From contig NZ_JQMW01000011.1 of the NCBI RefSeq assembly GCF_000744935.1, positions 744,001 to 808,000 of the forward strand: 64,000 nt of DNA, in the 5' to 3' direction. Below, piece by piece: positions 16,262 to 24,278 of the stretch (its first letter is position 1; the number at the start of each line of letters is the position of its first letter). The DNA comes from Clostridium sp. KNHs214 (lineage in GTDB: Bacteria; Bacillota; Clostridia; Clostridiales; Clostridiaceae). The position numbers and the translations under genes are program-made. Below the pieces are notes generated by a model. The model made no database searches. It was given only the letters and a program-made list of their open reading frames with translations, and was not told where the DNA came from.

Positions 16262-16936
16262 TTACTGAATACCCTTCATCTCTAACTTTAATCTAGTAAA
16301 ATACTCTTCCATAAATTTAAGCCTTGTTTTTCCTATTTCTTTTGCCTTTTTCGTATACAATTTACTAGGAATCTTTTTAAACTTCACTTCGTATTCTATA
16401 AAAGGTGTATGCTTTGAAACATCCTTTAACCTTCCATTTTCAACAGTATTTTTATTTAAATAATCATTTAGTGACTCATTTACTGTTAATCTTTGTCCAA
16501 ATTGTCCTGCTAGCATAAAAGTACGAGCAATTCCACTTGCACCTATAACATCAAGCTTATCTGCGTCAAAAAGTATTTTAGCCTCTATTGTCCTAGGCTC
16601 ATTCCCAGTCCTAAATCTATGCGCTACAATACAGTGCTTTATACTTTCAATCTTTTCCTCTTCGTATTGTAAGTTTTTTAATATGTCCTCTGCAATTTCA
16701 CTGCCTAAAATAGCATGATCAACCTTTCCTGTTTTATCTTTACTTTCTTCTACTCTTGCAATATCATGTAATAATGCTGCTGGAATAAGCACTTCTAAAT
16801 CGGCCTCTTTCTCGTATTTTGAAATTAATAAGCAAAGATTATAAACTCTAAATACATGATCTAAATTATGAGCTGAACAAGTCAACTTTTCTTGAACAAT
16901 TTTTATAATTTTTCTATGTTTTTCATCTATATTCAT
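16262..16936 (-). CDS. HD-domain phosphohydrolase
   Basis: A ~224-residue HD-superfamily protein: metal ligands in SAHNLDHVFRVY (H...H), the HD pair in AALLHDIAR, then DHAILGSEIAEDIL, KHCIVAHRFR and a late Asp in FDADKLDVIGASG. This arrangement is typical of YedJ/uncharacterised HD phosphohydrolases; the substrate is unknown. The start is set at 16936 (MNIDEKHRK) because a G-rich RBS (GGGGGG) lies just upstream. It overlaps the preceding RdgB-like gene by 14 nt, so the two are probably translated together. Confidence 0.88.
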   Translation of the reverse strand: MNIDEKHRKIIKIVQEKLTCSAHNLDHVFRVYNLCLLISKYEKEADLEVLIPAALLHDIARVEESKDKTGKVDHAILGSEIAEDILKNLQYEEEKIESIKHCIVAHRFRTGNEPRTIEAKILFDADKLDVIGASGIARTFMLAGQFGQRLTVNESLNDYLNKNTVENGRLKDVSKHTPFIEYEVKFKKIPSKLYTKKAKEIGKTRLKFMEEYFTRLKLEMKGIQ

Positions 16937-17504
16937 TTGTTTCCCCCCTATACCATATGCCAAATTTCTTTATACAACTCTCTTCCTTCAACCTATTATA
17001 CATTTCAAAATCCTTTTCACTAAACTCTGCTAATGTTTTATTGAAATTTAGAGGCTCAAATATGTACCACAAATCTGACCATTTATTTTCGTTGTCTTCT
17101 CCTCTTATACCTTTAGATATACTACCTGGTGATTTACTTTCAAAAAACTTCATATTCTTCCCATTATAGTACGCTAAACAAGATTTAAATTCACAATATC
17201 TATCTCCAATGTCTTCCATTAATTTTAATATTCCCTTTATTCCTATGGTTTCTAATGTATGATTAACATATACTTTTGGAAATCCATTTAATTCTTTTAT
17301 AAAAAATCCCGCATCTAATGCTATACATGGTGTTTTTACAATTTTATATGCCTGTACAACTTTTTCCTTAGCTATCTCACTTATATCATCGCCTCTAGGT
17401 TCTATAAGCTCAGCATTATATGGTAAAACCTTTATATTTTCAAGTTCTCTTTGGGCTGATGCAATTTTTCCTTTATTACTTGTTACAAATACAATTTCTT
17501 TCAT
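16923..17504 (-). CDS. RdgB/HAM1-like non-canonical purine NTP pyrophosphatase
   Basis: A ~193-residue protein of the Ham1/ITPase family, which removes ITP, XTP and dITP from the nucleotide pool. Seen: the N-terminal nucleotide-binding motif FVTSNKGKIASAQREL, the conserved DAGFFIKELNGFPKVYV (family: DSGL.V..L.G.PG) and acidic residues around EIAKEKVVQAY. The match is weaker than for ordinary RdgB, so this is a divergent member. The ATG at 17504 is chosen because GGAG precedes it at normal spacing; the frame extends to an ATG at 17519 without an RBS. Coupled to the HD gene. Confidence 0.82.
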   Translation of the reverse strand: MKEIVFVTSNKGKIASAQRELENIKVLPYNAELIEPRGDDISEIAKEKVVQAYKIVKTPCIALDAGFFIKELNGFPKVYVNHTLETIGIKGILKLMEDIGDRYCEFKSCLAYYNGKNMKFFESKSPGSISKGIRGEDNENKWSDLWYIFEPLNFNKTLAEFSEKDFEMYNRLKEESCIKKFGIWYRGETNEYR

Positions 17505-17552
17505 ACAATTCAACTCCATAAATAAATCTAACTGTAAATAAAAATTTATATA

Positions 17553-17851
17553 CCGATTAACCCATAAACAGAGCTCTTAGCTTCAGATGGAGTTTTTACT
17601 CCAACTGAAGGTTAGAGATCGTTATCCAGGGACGTAGCTGCCGTTATCTCCCACTTTGTTAGAAGTGGGAGTGTTACGGCAGGTAGTCATCGGATAAAAA
17701 GGTATAATGTGATGGAATTATGAAATTTCTCCTCCATGACTTGCATAAGAGCTCGGAACAATAAATTTAAACAGTTCCTTTGCTTCTTATGCAAGTCATT
17801 CCAGAGAAATTTCATAATTCAGGTAATGTAATGCTTATTGTGGGTTAATCA
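17553..17851. repeat. Palindromic repeat family A, copy 4 (extended, with insertion)
   Basis: In inverse orientation to copy 1. The right part (17698-17851) is a near-complete extended palindrome: GACTTGCATAAGAGCTCGG ... TTCTTATGCAAGTC, ending TGGGTTAATCAT. The left end CCGATTAACCCATAA is split from the rest by about 127 bp of repeat B. It lacks the central core present in copy 1. Confidence 0.8.
17571..17697. repeat. Repeat family B, structured insertion
   Basis: A GC-richer block with several stems: CTTCAGATGGAGT...ACTCCAACTGAAG, CTCCCACTT...AAGTGGGAG, and CTGCCGTTA...TTACGGCAG around the second. It interrupts the left arm of repeat A copy 4. It resembles the transposon-end or RNA-like sequences left by IS200/IS605-type elements, but I see no transposase and cannot name it. 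Confidence 0.55.
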
Positions 17852-17977
17852 TATAACAATTATAACATTGATTTATAAGAAATAGATAACTTAACTATTA
17901 GATCTAAATACTAATTTGTAAAATATTTTCCTTAACTCAAACTAAATTACAATATATTTTATCCTTATTTAAATAAT

Positions 17978-18022
17978 AAAAAAGTGCTAGCTTTGATATG
18001 AGTTTATTAACTAGCACTTTTT
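17978..18022 (-). terminator. Rho-independent terminator of the citD-citE-citF operon
   Basis: AAAAGTGCTAG...CTAGCACTTTT with flanking A/T runs lies 15 bp after the citF stop codon. Confidence 0.8.
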
Positions 18023-18036
18023 ACTTTATTCAATTA

Positions 18037-19578
18037 TTAAATTATTGGTTTTCTCACTACATCTATTACAGTACCATCCCTGTATTCAACTACAGCCACC
18101 ACTTCATCTGTAAGTTCTATAGGCTTTGGTTTTCCTGTAATTTTTTCTGCCATATCCTTTAATTCTTCTATAGTCATCACTGGTAAATTTGTCTTTTGTA
18201 ATTTTTCCATTAAGTCTTTTCTATTTGGATTTACTGCTATTCCTCTTTCTGTTACAATTACATCTATGCTTTCTCCTGGAGTAGTTACAGTAGTTACTCT
18301 ATCTTTTATTATCGGAAGTCTTGCTTTCATTAGGTTTGTAACTACTATAGCAAGTTTTGCACCTGCTGCTGTGTCACTATGTCCACCAGAACCTCCCATT
18401 ATGATTCCATCAGAACCTGTAGTAACATTAACGTTGAAATCAGTGTCTATTTCTGTAGCACCTAAAATCATAACATCTAGATTATTAGCTACACATCCTT
18501 TGTTATGAGGGTTTCCGTACATGGATGCAGACATACCTTGATGTTTTGGATTATTTTTGTAAGAATCTACTGCTTTTAAATCAAAGCACTGTACATCAAA
18601 TATATTTCTAAATAATCCTTCTTCTAGCATTTCTACAATGTATCCAGTAACTCCGCCGGCTGCAAAGCTTCCTACTACTTCTTCCTTCTTCATTATTTCC
18701 TTTAATTCTGCTGCCACTGCTAGCGATGTTCCACCAGCTCCAGTTTGGAATGAGAATCCATCCTTAACTAGTCCTGATGCCTTTATAACTTGTGAAGCCA
18801 TTTTAGCTATTTTAAGTCCCACAGGATCCTTTGTTATTTTTGTAGTTCCTGAAACTATTCCTTTAGGGTCTCCTATGCTTTCTACTTTTACTATATAGTC
18901 CACATGATGCTGACTTATTTCTATTGGACATGCTGGATATGGGACTAAATTATCTGTTACAGCTACTACCTTATCAGCATACTCTGCATCTGGCGCTGCA
19001 TATCCTAGAGAACCACAAGCTGCTGGTCCTTCTACTCCATTTATATTTCCGTAGGTATCTACTGTAGGTGCTGCTATAAAAGCCACATCTATATGTAAAT
19101 CTCCACTTTCAATGGCTCTAGCTCTTCCGCCATGAGTATGCATTACAGCTGGTTTCTTTAATAAGCCTAAAGAAATAGCTCTTGCCACAGGTCCTGACAT
19201 GTAATTAGCATACACTCCTGTTACTACTCCTGATTTTATATGCTCTACTAATGATGCTTGTGTAGGGAATATAGAACTAGCTGCTATTGTTATGTCCTTT
19301 ATTCCTCTTTTAGCTATAGCATCCACTACCATGTTGAGCACATGGTCTCCATTTCTTAAATGGTGATGAAAGGAAATAGTCATTCCATCTTTTATTTCTA
19401 CTTTATCTAGGGCTTCTTCTATACTATTTAAAACTTTAGAATCTGTTGGTTTTACTGTCTTTACCTTTACAGATTTTATAGTCTTTTCTCCATCTTCAGC
19501 AAAAGCACCTTTAAAAGGTTTTACTTCCTTATATCCTTCTATTTTTTCAGGTATTTCTCTACCCAATACATTTTTCAT
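18037..19578 (-). CDS. citF: Citrate lyase-type alpha subunit, probably citramalate lyase CoA-transferase subunit
   Basis: A 513-residue CitF-family protein that exchanges the acetyl group on the carrier subunit for the substrate. Seen: ISFHHHLRNGDHVLNMV near residue 65, THGGRARAIESGDLHIDVAFIAAPTVD near 148, GVEGPAACGSLGYA, FQTGAGGTSLAVA near 277 and the C-terminal GITVNP-like string GIAVNPNRKDL. Neighbouring genes make citramalate from glutamate, so the physiological substrate is most likely (S)-citramalate. Last gene of citD-citE-citF. Confidence 0.93.
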   Translation of the reverse strand: MKNVLGREIPEKIEGYKEVKPFKGAFAEDGEKTIKSVKVKTVKPTDSKVLNSIEEALDKVEIKDGMTISFHHHLRNGDHVLNMVVDAIAKRGIKDITIAASSIFPTQASLVEHIKSGVVTGVYANYMSGPVARAISLGLLKKPAVMHTHGGRARAIESGDLHIDVAFIAAPTVDTYGNINGVEGPAACGSLGYAAPDAEYADKVVAVTDNLVPYPACPIEISQHHVDYIVKVESIGDPKGIVSGTTKITKDPVGLKIAKMASQVIKASGLVKDGFSFQTGAGGTSLAVAAELKEIMKKEEVVGSFAAGGVTGYIVEMLEEGLFRNIFDVQCFDLKAVDSYKNNPKHQGMSASMYGNPHNKGCVANNLDVMILGATEIDTDFNVNVTTGSDGIIMGGSGGHSDTAAGAKLAIVVTNLMKARLPIIKDRVTTVTTPGESIDVIVTERGIAVNPNRKDLMEKLQKTNLPVMTIEELKDMAEKITGKPKPIELTDEVVAVVEYRDGTVIDVVRKPII

Positions 19579-19739
19579 TTTATCACCTCTAAATTCTGTT
19601 AAATAAATCCTTAACTCCTCTGTCTCTATTCAACATAATTTCAATTGTATTTTACCTCTACATATTGTAACTTTGCAAAATCACTCTATTTTTAATCTTC
19701 AATTTCTTATTTTTAATTCTTAATTTTCAATTCTCAATT

Positions 19740-20612
19740 CTAAACAAGTCCTAACATTTTAGCCAATTCGTAAGTAGTTTTTGCTCTATTTATAACTGGA
19801 GCATCTACCATTTTTCCATCCAAAGAGAATACGCCTTTTCCTTCGCTTTCCGCTTCTTCTTTAGCTTCTAATACTCTTACGGCATGTTTTATTTCATCCT
19901 CTGTTGGTGCAAATACTGAATGAATTGTGTCTATTTGTCTTGGATTTATGGATGACTTACCTGTCATACCTAATCCTTTGGCTTTCATTGTATCTAATCT
20001 TAATCCTTCATAGTCATTTGTATCTGTAAATGGAGTATCTATAGCATCCACCCTCATGGCTCTACAAGCTGTAGCCACTTTATTTCTTGCGTAAAGAATT
20101 TCATCCCCCTGCTTAGTTCTCTTTACTCCGAAGTCTGAAGTTAGGTCTTCTCCACCTAAAAGAACTCCTTCTATTCTCTTAGAGGCTTTTATTACATCAT
20201 AAACAGTTTCAAGTCCAAAGGCAGTTTCTATTAAAGCAAATAGTTTTATGCTTCCTTCTTCAAATCCTTCTTCTCTTTCTATTTGACAAAGCTTGCTGTC
20301 CACTTCTTTTATTTGTTCTTCTGTAGCTTTAGGAACCATTATTACATCTGGCTTTACTCTAGCTATAGTATCTAAATCCTTTGGTCCAAATTCTGTATCT
20401 AAAGGATTTACCCTAACTACCACTTCTACATTAGAATAATCTACATTTTTAATAGCCTCTCTTACAAGTATTCTGGCTCCATCTTTTTCAGTTATGCTAA
20501 CTGCATCTTCTAAGTCTAATATTATAGAATCTGAACCAAGAATGCCCGCGTTTTGAAGCATTCCTGGATTGTTTCCAGGCATAAATAACATAGTTCTTCT
20601 TAATCTTTTCAT
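19740..20612 (-). CDS. citE: Citrate lyase-type beta subunit, probably citramalate lyase
   Basis: The 290-residue subunit cleaves the acyl-carrier thioester (citryl or citramalyl) into acetyl carrier plus the 2-oxo acid. CitE/HpcH family motifs: RRTMLFMPGNNPGM near residue 5, DSIILDLEDAVS near 29, VRVNPLDT near 65, KPDVIMVPKA near 87, LIETAFGL near 128, and GGEDLTSDFGVKRT near 153. In this pathway the products would be acetate and pyruvate. A 160-bp AT-rich gap with repeat-like AATT strings separates it from citF. Confidence 0.93.
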   Translation of the reverse strand: MKRLRRTMLFMPGNNPGMLQNAGILGSDSIILDLEDAVSITEKDGARILVREAIKNVDYSNVEVVVRVNPLDTEFGPKDLDTIARVKPDVIMVPKATEEQIKEVDSKLCQIEREEGFEEGSIKLFALIETAFGLETVYDVIKASKRIEGVLLGGEDLTSDFGVKRTKQGDEILYARNKVATACRAMRVDAIDTPFTDTNDYEGLRLDTMKAKGLGMTGKSSINPRQIDTIHSVFAPTEDEIKHAVRVLEAKEEAESEGKGVFSLDGKMVDAPVINRAKTTYELAKMLGLV

Positions 20613-20830
20613 ATTTTCACCTTCTCATTGTTTTTTCCAATCTCTATTTCTTAATCACTAGCACCCAAATTTTTATCTACTTTTTATAATAAGCATTTTA
20701 AACTATTAAATTTATAAATATACTAATTTAATACAGTTAATACTCATAATTGGGGAAATTGCATAATTCCTTTCAAAATAAATTCTTAAGAATATATTGT
20801 ATATACTCAATTAGGTATTATTTGTATTTA

Positions 20831-21097
20831 TTAGTTAGTAGCTCTTTTAATAGCAGTCTCTATTCTTGCCTTTATTGTATAATCTAAAGCTCCTTTATCC
20901 TCTGCTTTTATCTTAACTTCTTCTACTTTCAATTCCTTTAAGGTATTCATTATAGTTTCTTTTATGGCTTCACCAAATTGTTTCATAACAATACTATCAA
21001 TTTCCACTTCTATACCACCATTTACATTTGGCATAACTGTTATCATCACATCATTTGACTCTAGTGTGCCTGCTTTTGCTACCTTTTCTATTTTCAT
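20831..21097 (-). CDS. citD: Citrate lyase-type acyl carrier subunit (CitD)
   Basis: An 88-residue acyl carrier protein of the lyase. The segment AKAGTLESNDVMI near residue 8 carries the Ser (in LESND) to which CitX attaches the phosphoribosyl-dephospho-CoA arm. Length agrees with the family (about 97). The 218-bp gap to citE shows no gene. Confidence 0.93.
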   Translation of the reverse strand: MKIEKVAKAGTLESNDVMITVMPNVNGGIEVEIDSIVMKQFGEAIKETIMNTLKELKVEEVKIKAEDKGALDYTIKARIETAIKRATN

Positions 21098-21148
21098 GTT
21101 TTCACCTACTTTTATATTAATTTAAAATTTAGAATGTAAAATTTAAAA

Positions 21149-21709
21149 TTATTTATTTACAGAATCTAAATAATCCTTTTGTCCTTTTTCATAAAGGTTG
21201 TTTCCTTGGCTATCTATAACCACAACTACAGGTAAATCCTCTACTTCTAATTTTCTTACAGCTTCTGCTCCTAAATCTTCATAAGCTATAAGCTCTGCCT
21301 TTTTAACGCATTGTCCTATAAGAGCTGCTGCTCCACCTATAGCTGCAAAATATACTCCATTATTTCTAACTATAGCATCTATAACTTCTTTAGACCTTAG
21401 TCCTTTACCTATCATGCCCTTTAAGCCATTGTCTAAAAGCTTTGGAGCATATGGATCCATTCTATAACTAGTAGTAGGACCTGCTGAACCTAGAGCCTTA
21501 CCTGGTTTTGCTGGTGTTGGTCCCACGTAGTATATTATAGCGTCCTTTATATCCATAGGAAGCTCTTTTCCTTCTTCTATTAGATTTACAAGTCTTGCAT
21601 GAGCAGCATCTCTAGCTGTATAAATAGTTCCCGATATAAGAACAGCATCACCTATTTTTAAATCCTTAACTTTTTCCTCAGTTAAAGGAGTAGTTATTTT
21701 CTTTTCCAT
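21149..21709 (-). CDS. Fe-S hydratase beta subunit, probably mesaconase
   Basis: The 186-residue C-terminal-domain subunit of class I [4Fe-4S] fumarase-type hydratases. Seen: GDAVLISGTIYTARDAAHARL near residue 22, YYVGPTPAKPGKALGSAGPTTSYRMD near 64, MIGKGLRSKEV near 101 and GGAAALIGQCVKKA near 127. Placed between methylaspartate ammonia-lyase and citramalate lyase genes, it most likely hydrates mesaconate to (S)-citramalate with the alpha subunit encoded next to it. An ordinary fumarate hydratase (fumB) label would also fit by sequence alone. Confidence 0.9.
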   Translation of the reverse strand: MEKKITTPLTEEKVKDLKIGDAVLISGTIYTARDAAHARLVNLIEEGKELPMDIKDAIIYYVGPTPAKPGKALGSAGPTTSYRMDPYAPKLLDNGLKGMIGKGLRSKEVIDAIVRNNGVYFAAIGGAAALIGQCVKKAELIAYEDLGAEAVRKLEVEDLPVVVVIDSQGNNLYEKGQKDYLDSVNK

Positions 21710-21730
21710 GTTTTCTCCCCCTTACCCTTA

Positions 21731-22573
21731 TTAAAGTTCTACTTCTGCGTGTCTTGTAGCGTGGCAATTGATATTTACTGCTACTGGAAGTCCTGCTATA
21801 TGCGTTGCATAGGTTTCTATATTAACAGCTAATGCTGTAGTTTTTCCACCAAAGCCTTGTGGTCCTATGCCTAATGTATTTATTTTTTCTAATAATTCTT
21901 CTTCTAAATCTGCATAAAACTTATTTGCATTTCTTTCTGACACTGGTCTTATTAATGCTTTTTTTGCGAGATTAGCAGCTCTATCAAAGGTTCCACCTAT
22001 ACCTACACCTACTACTATTGGTGGGCATGGATTAGGGCCTGCTTCTTTAACAACCTTTAATATAAATTCCTTAACACCCTCTAATCCATCTGCTGGTTTT
22101 AGCATCTTTATTTGACTCATATTCTCAGAACCAAATCCTTTTGGAGCTACAGTTATTTTAAGTTTATCTCCTGGAACTATATCATAATATATTATTGCAG
22201 GAGTATTATTCTTTGTATTCACTCTATCTAATGGATCTTTTACCACTGATTTTCTTAAATATCCACTTACATATCCTTCAGCTACACCTTTATTAATAGC
22301 TTCTTCTAAACTTCCTCCAACTATATGTACCTCTTGACCTATTTCTACAAATACACAAGCCATTCCTGTGTCTTGACACATAGGCATTTTTTCATCTCTA
22401 GCTATTTCAGAATTTACTATTATTTTGTCTAATATTCCTTTAGCTATATCCCACTCTTCTTTTTCCTTAGCTTCTTTAATAGTATTTTTTATATCATCGT
22501 TTAAATAATAATTAGCGTCTATACACATTTTAGCTAATGCTTCTGTAATTCTTTCTACATTTATTTCTCTCAT
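21731..22573 (-). CDS. Fe-S hydratase alpha subunit, probably mesaconase
   Basis: A ~280-residue alpha subunit of the two-subunit class I [4Fe-4S] hydratase. Cys residues fitting cluster ligands occur in MPMCQDTGMACVF near 60, AGPNPCPPIVVGVGIGGTFD near 185 and VNINCHATRHAEVEL at the C-terminus. The start is taken at the ATG 22573, nine bases after GGAGG; another ATG at 22579 is only three bases from it. 21 bp upstream of the beta subunit gene, so one transcript. Confidence 0.9.
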   Translation of the reverse strand: MREINVERITEALAKMCIDANYYLNDDIKNTIKEAKEKEEWDIAKGILDKIIVNSEIARDEKMPMCQDTGMACVFVEIGQEVHIVGGSLEEAINKGVAEGYVSGYLRKSVVKDPLDRVNTKNNTPAIIYYDIVPGDKLKITVAPKGFGSENMSQIKMLKPADGLEGVKEFILKVVKEAGPNPCPPIVVGVGIGGTFDRAANLAKKALIRPVSERNANKFYADLEEELLEKINTLGIGPQGFGGKTTALAVNIETYATHIAGLPVAVNINCHATRHAEVEL

Positions 22574-22673
22574 TGACATTGCCCTCCTAGCTTTCTTAAA
22601 TTTAAAACCTTAAACATATTTTAAAATATCAACTATATTATCCTTATTAATCATCGTGAAATGAACTATAGCA

Positions 22674-22760
22674 TGATTATCCCAGAAAAAGTATTAAATT
22701 ACTTGAATTATGAAATTTCATAATTCTATTACATTGTACCTTTTAGTGATTTAATCATAG
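22674..22760. repeat. Palindromic repeat family A, copy 5 (short form)
   Basis: GATTATCCCAGAAAAAGTAT at the left and TAGTGATTTAATCA at the right with apex TATGAAATTTCATA. Nearly the same as copy 2. It lies between mal and the hydratase alpha gene, inside the pathway cluster. Confidence 0.78.
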
Positions 22761-22816
22761 TATATATTAATTAAATATATTATCATAAAGGTTTTATATC
22801 ATTAAGGTTTATATGC

Positions 22817-22860
22817 ACTTAAAAGGCAGTATGCACTCCTGCACAAACCGCCTTTTAAGT
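22817..22860 (-). terminator. Strong stem-loop after mal (terminator or attenuator)
   Basis: ACTTAAAAGGC...GCCTTTTAAGT is a long stem with a small TGCACTCCTGCA inner hairpin, 14 bp after the mal stop. There is no clear T-run, so partial termination or mRNA processing are both possible. Confidence 0.5.
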
Positions 22861-22874
22861 ATTAATGGACTATA

Positions 22875-24116
22875 TTATTTTCTTCTATTAACAAGAGCTA
22901 CTACTCTGTTCATCTCATTGTTAACTATCATATATCCTTCATCAACGCCCATACCTGGTTTTGCAAGACATTGGTCTGCTCCACAAGCTATTGCTATATT
23001 AGTTGTAACTTCTGATGATCTGTTAGTTTCGTTACAAGTTCCTCCACAGTATGCTCCTACTCCTTTTTTCTTACAGTATAGAATTGATTCTATAACATTG
23101 TTTACTCCGCCTAAATCTGGAGTTTTTATTTGAAGCATATGTCCTGATTTGTTATCAGCAAAGAATTTAACATCGTCATATGTATTACACCATTCATCTG
23201 CAACTAATTCTACGTTTATTCCTCTCTTATCTATTTCTGTTGTTAAGTCTCTTAAAGCTTCCATCTGTTTTTGTCTATCCTCTACGTCCATTGGTCCTTC
23301 TATTCTTAATTTAAATGGCTTTGCAGCTTCTCCTAATTTTTCTAAGTAATTAGCCATTTTATCAGTGTCATAATCAAAAGCCACTCCTATTGTTCCATAT
23401 ACGTCTATGTGGAATACTGGAGAATAGCATTCGCAAGTTCTTAGTTTTTGTACTCTTTCACTTAACCATTTAACATATTCTAATAATTTTGATCCGTCTT
23501 TTCCTAATTTTTCTTCTACGTTGTTTATTAAAGCGTGAGGCATTACTTCAGCGCCTTTTATTATCATTTTATCTGCATTGTCATATCTATCATCGCCTGA
23601 TTGAGTGAATATAGGAATTCTCTTTATGTCAACTCCTGTATTGTATTCATCTCTAACAACTTCTGCCATAGTAACTTTTTTAGCTTTTGCTACACCATCA
23701 AGTAATGCTTGAGTTACTCCATATCTTATAGCAGTATGTAATCTTTTTCCGTTTACTTGCATTCTATCAAATTCTTCTGCTAATGCTTTGAAGCTATCTA
23801 ACTCTCTTCCTATTAGCTTTGGAGCTATTTCTTTTTCTATAACTGGAATAAAGTCTTTAGCTAAGAATAATGGGTCTCTTCCGCCTGCTCCTGAGTATTG
23901 AACTGCAGCACAATCTCCGAAAGCCACTTGACCATCTTCAAGTACTAGCATTACTGATATAGATTCTCCCGCTTGTCTTACAGATTTAAATCCTTCAGTT
24001 ACTGGCTCACCTACATATGTGAATCCATCATGTTTAGCTCCTTTTTTTATAGCTCTTTGGTCATCAAAATAAAATCCTGTTTTTCCTTCAGAACATATTA
24101 CATCAATAATTTTCAT
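22875..24116 (-). CDS. mal: Methylaspartate ammonia-lyase
   Basis: Deaminates L-threo-3-methylaspartate to mesaconate; an enolase-superfamily enzyme. The 413-residue length equals the characterised C. tetanomorphum enzyme. Seen: FGDCAAVQYSGAGGRDPLF near residue 67, FHIDVYGTIG near 235, LRIEGPMDVEDR near 270, VADEWCNTYDD near 305 (metal acids), LQIKTPDLGGVNN with the catalytic Lys near 331, and GGTCNETNRSSEV near 360. Lies between glmE and the mesaconase genes. Confidence 0.97.
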   Translation of the reverse strand: MKIIDVICSEGKTGFYFDDQRAIKKGAKHDGFTYVGEPVTEGFKSVRQAGESISVMLVLEDGQVAFGDCAAVQYSGAGGRDPLFLAKDFIPVIEKEIAPKLIGRELDSFKALAEEFDRMQVNGKRLHTAIRYGVTQALLDGVAKAKKVTMAEVVRDEYNTGVDIKRIPIFTQSGDDRYDNADKMIIKGAEVMPHALINNVEEKLGKDGSKLLEYVKWLSERVQKLRTCECYSPVFHIDVYGTIGVAFDYDTDKMANYLEKLGEAAKPFKLRIEGPMDVEDRQKQMEALRDLTTEIDKRGINVELVADEWCNTYDDVKFFADNKSGHMLQIKTPDLGGVNNVIESILYCKKKGVGAYCGGTCNETNRSSEVTTNIAIACGADQCLAKPGMGVDEGYMIVNNEMNRVVALVNRRK

Positions 24117-24278
24117 AGTTTTTCACCTGTCCCCTTTTCAAGTTTTAAACTTCTATATAATAAATTGTTTTTAATACTCTATTTTTAAACTATTTTCCTT
24201 AACACATATTATAAATTTTGCATCTTAACTTTAATTTATTTGTAAAACCTAAATCATCTAACTTAATATTTATTCAAA

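Noticed and set aside
18037-21097. True citrate fermentation operon
   Set aside because: Lacks citrate carrier and oxaloacetate decarboxylase genes and stands in a complete methylaspartate pathway, so citramalate is the better substrate.
21149-22573. Tartrate dehydratase or TCA-cycle fumarase as the main role of the Fe-S hydratase
   Set aside because: The family cannot be separated by eye, but the position between mal and the lyase genes makes mesaconate the more economical substrate.
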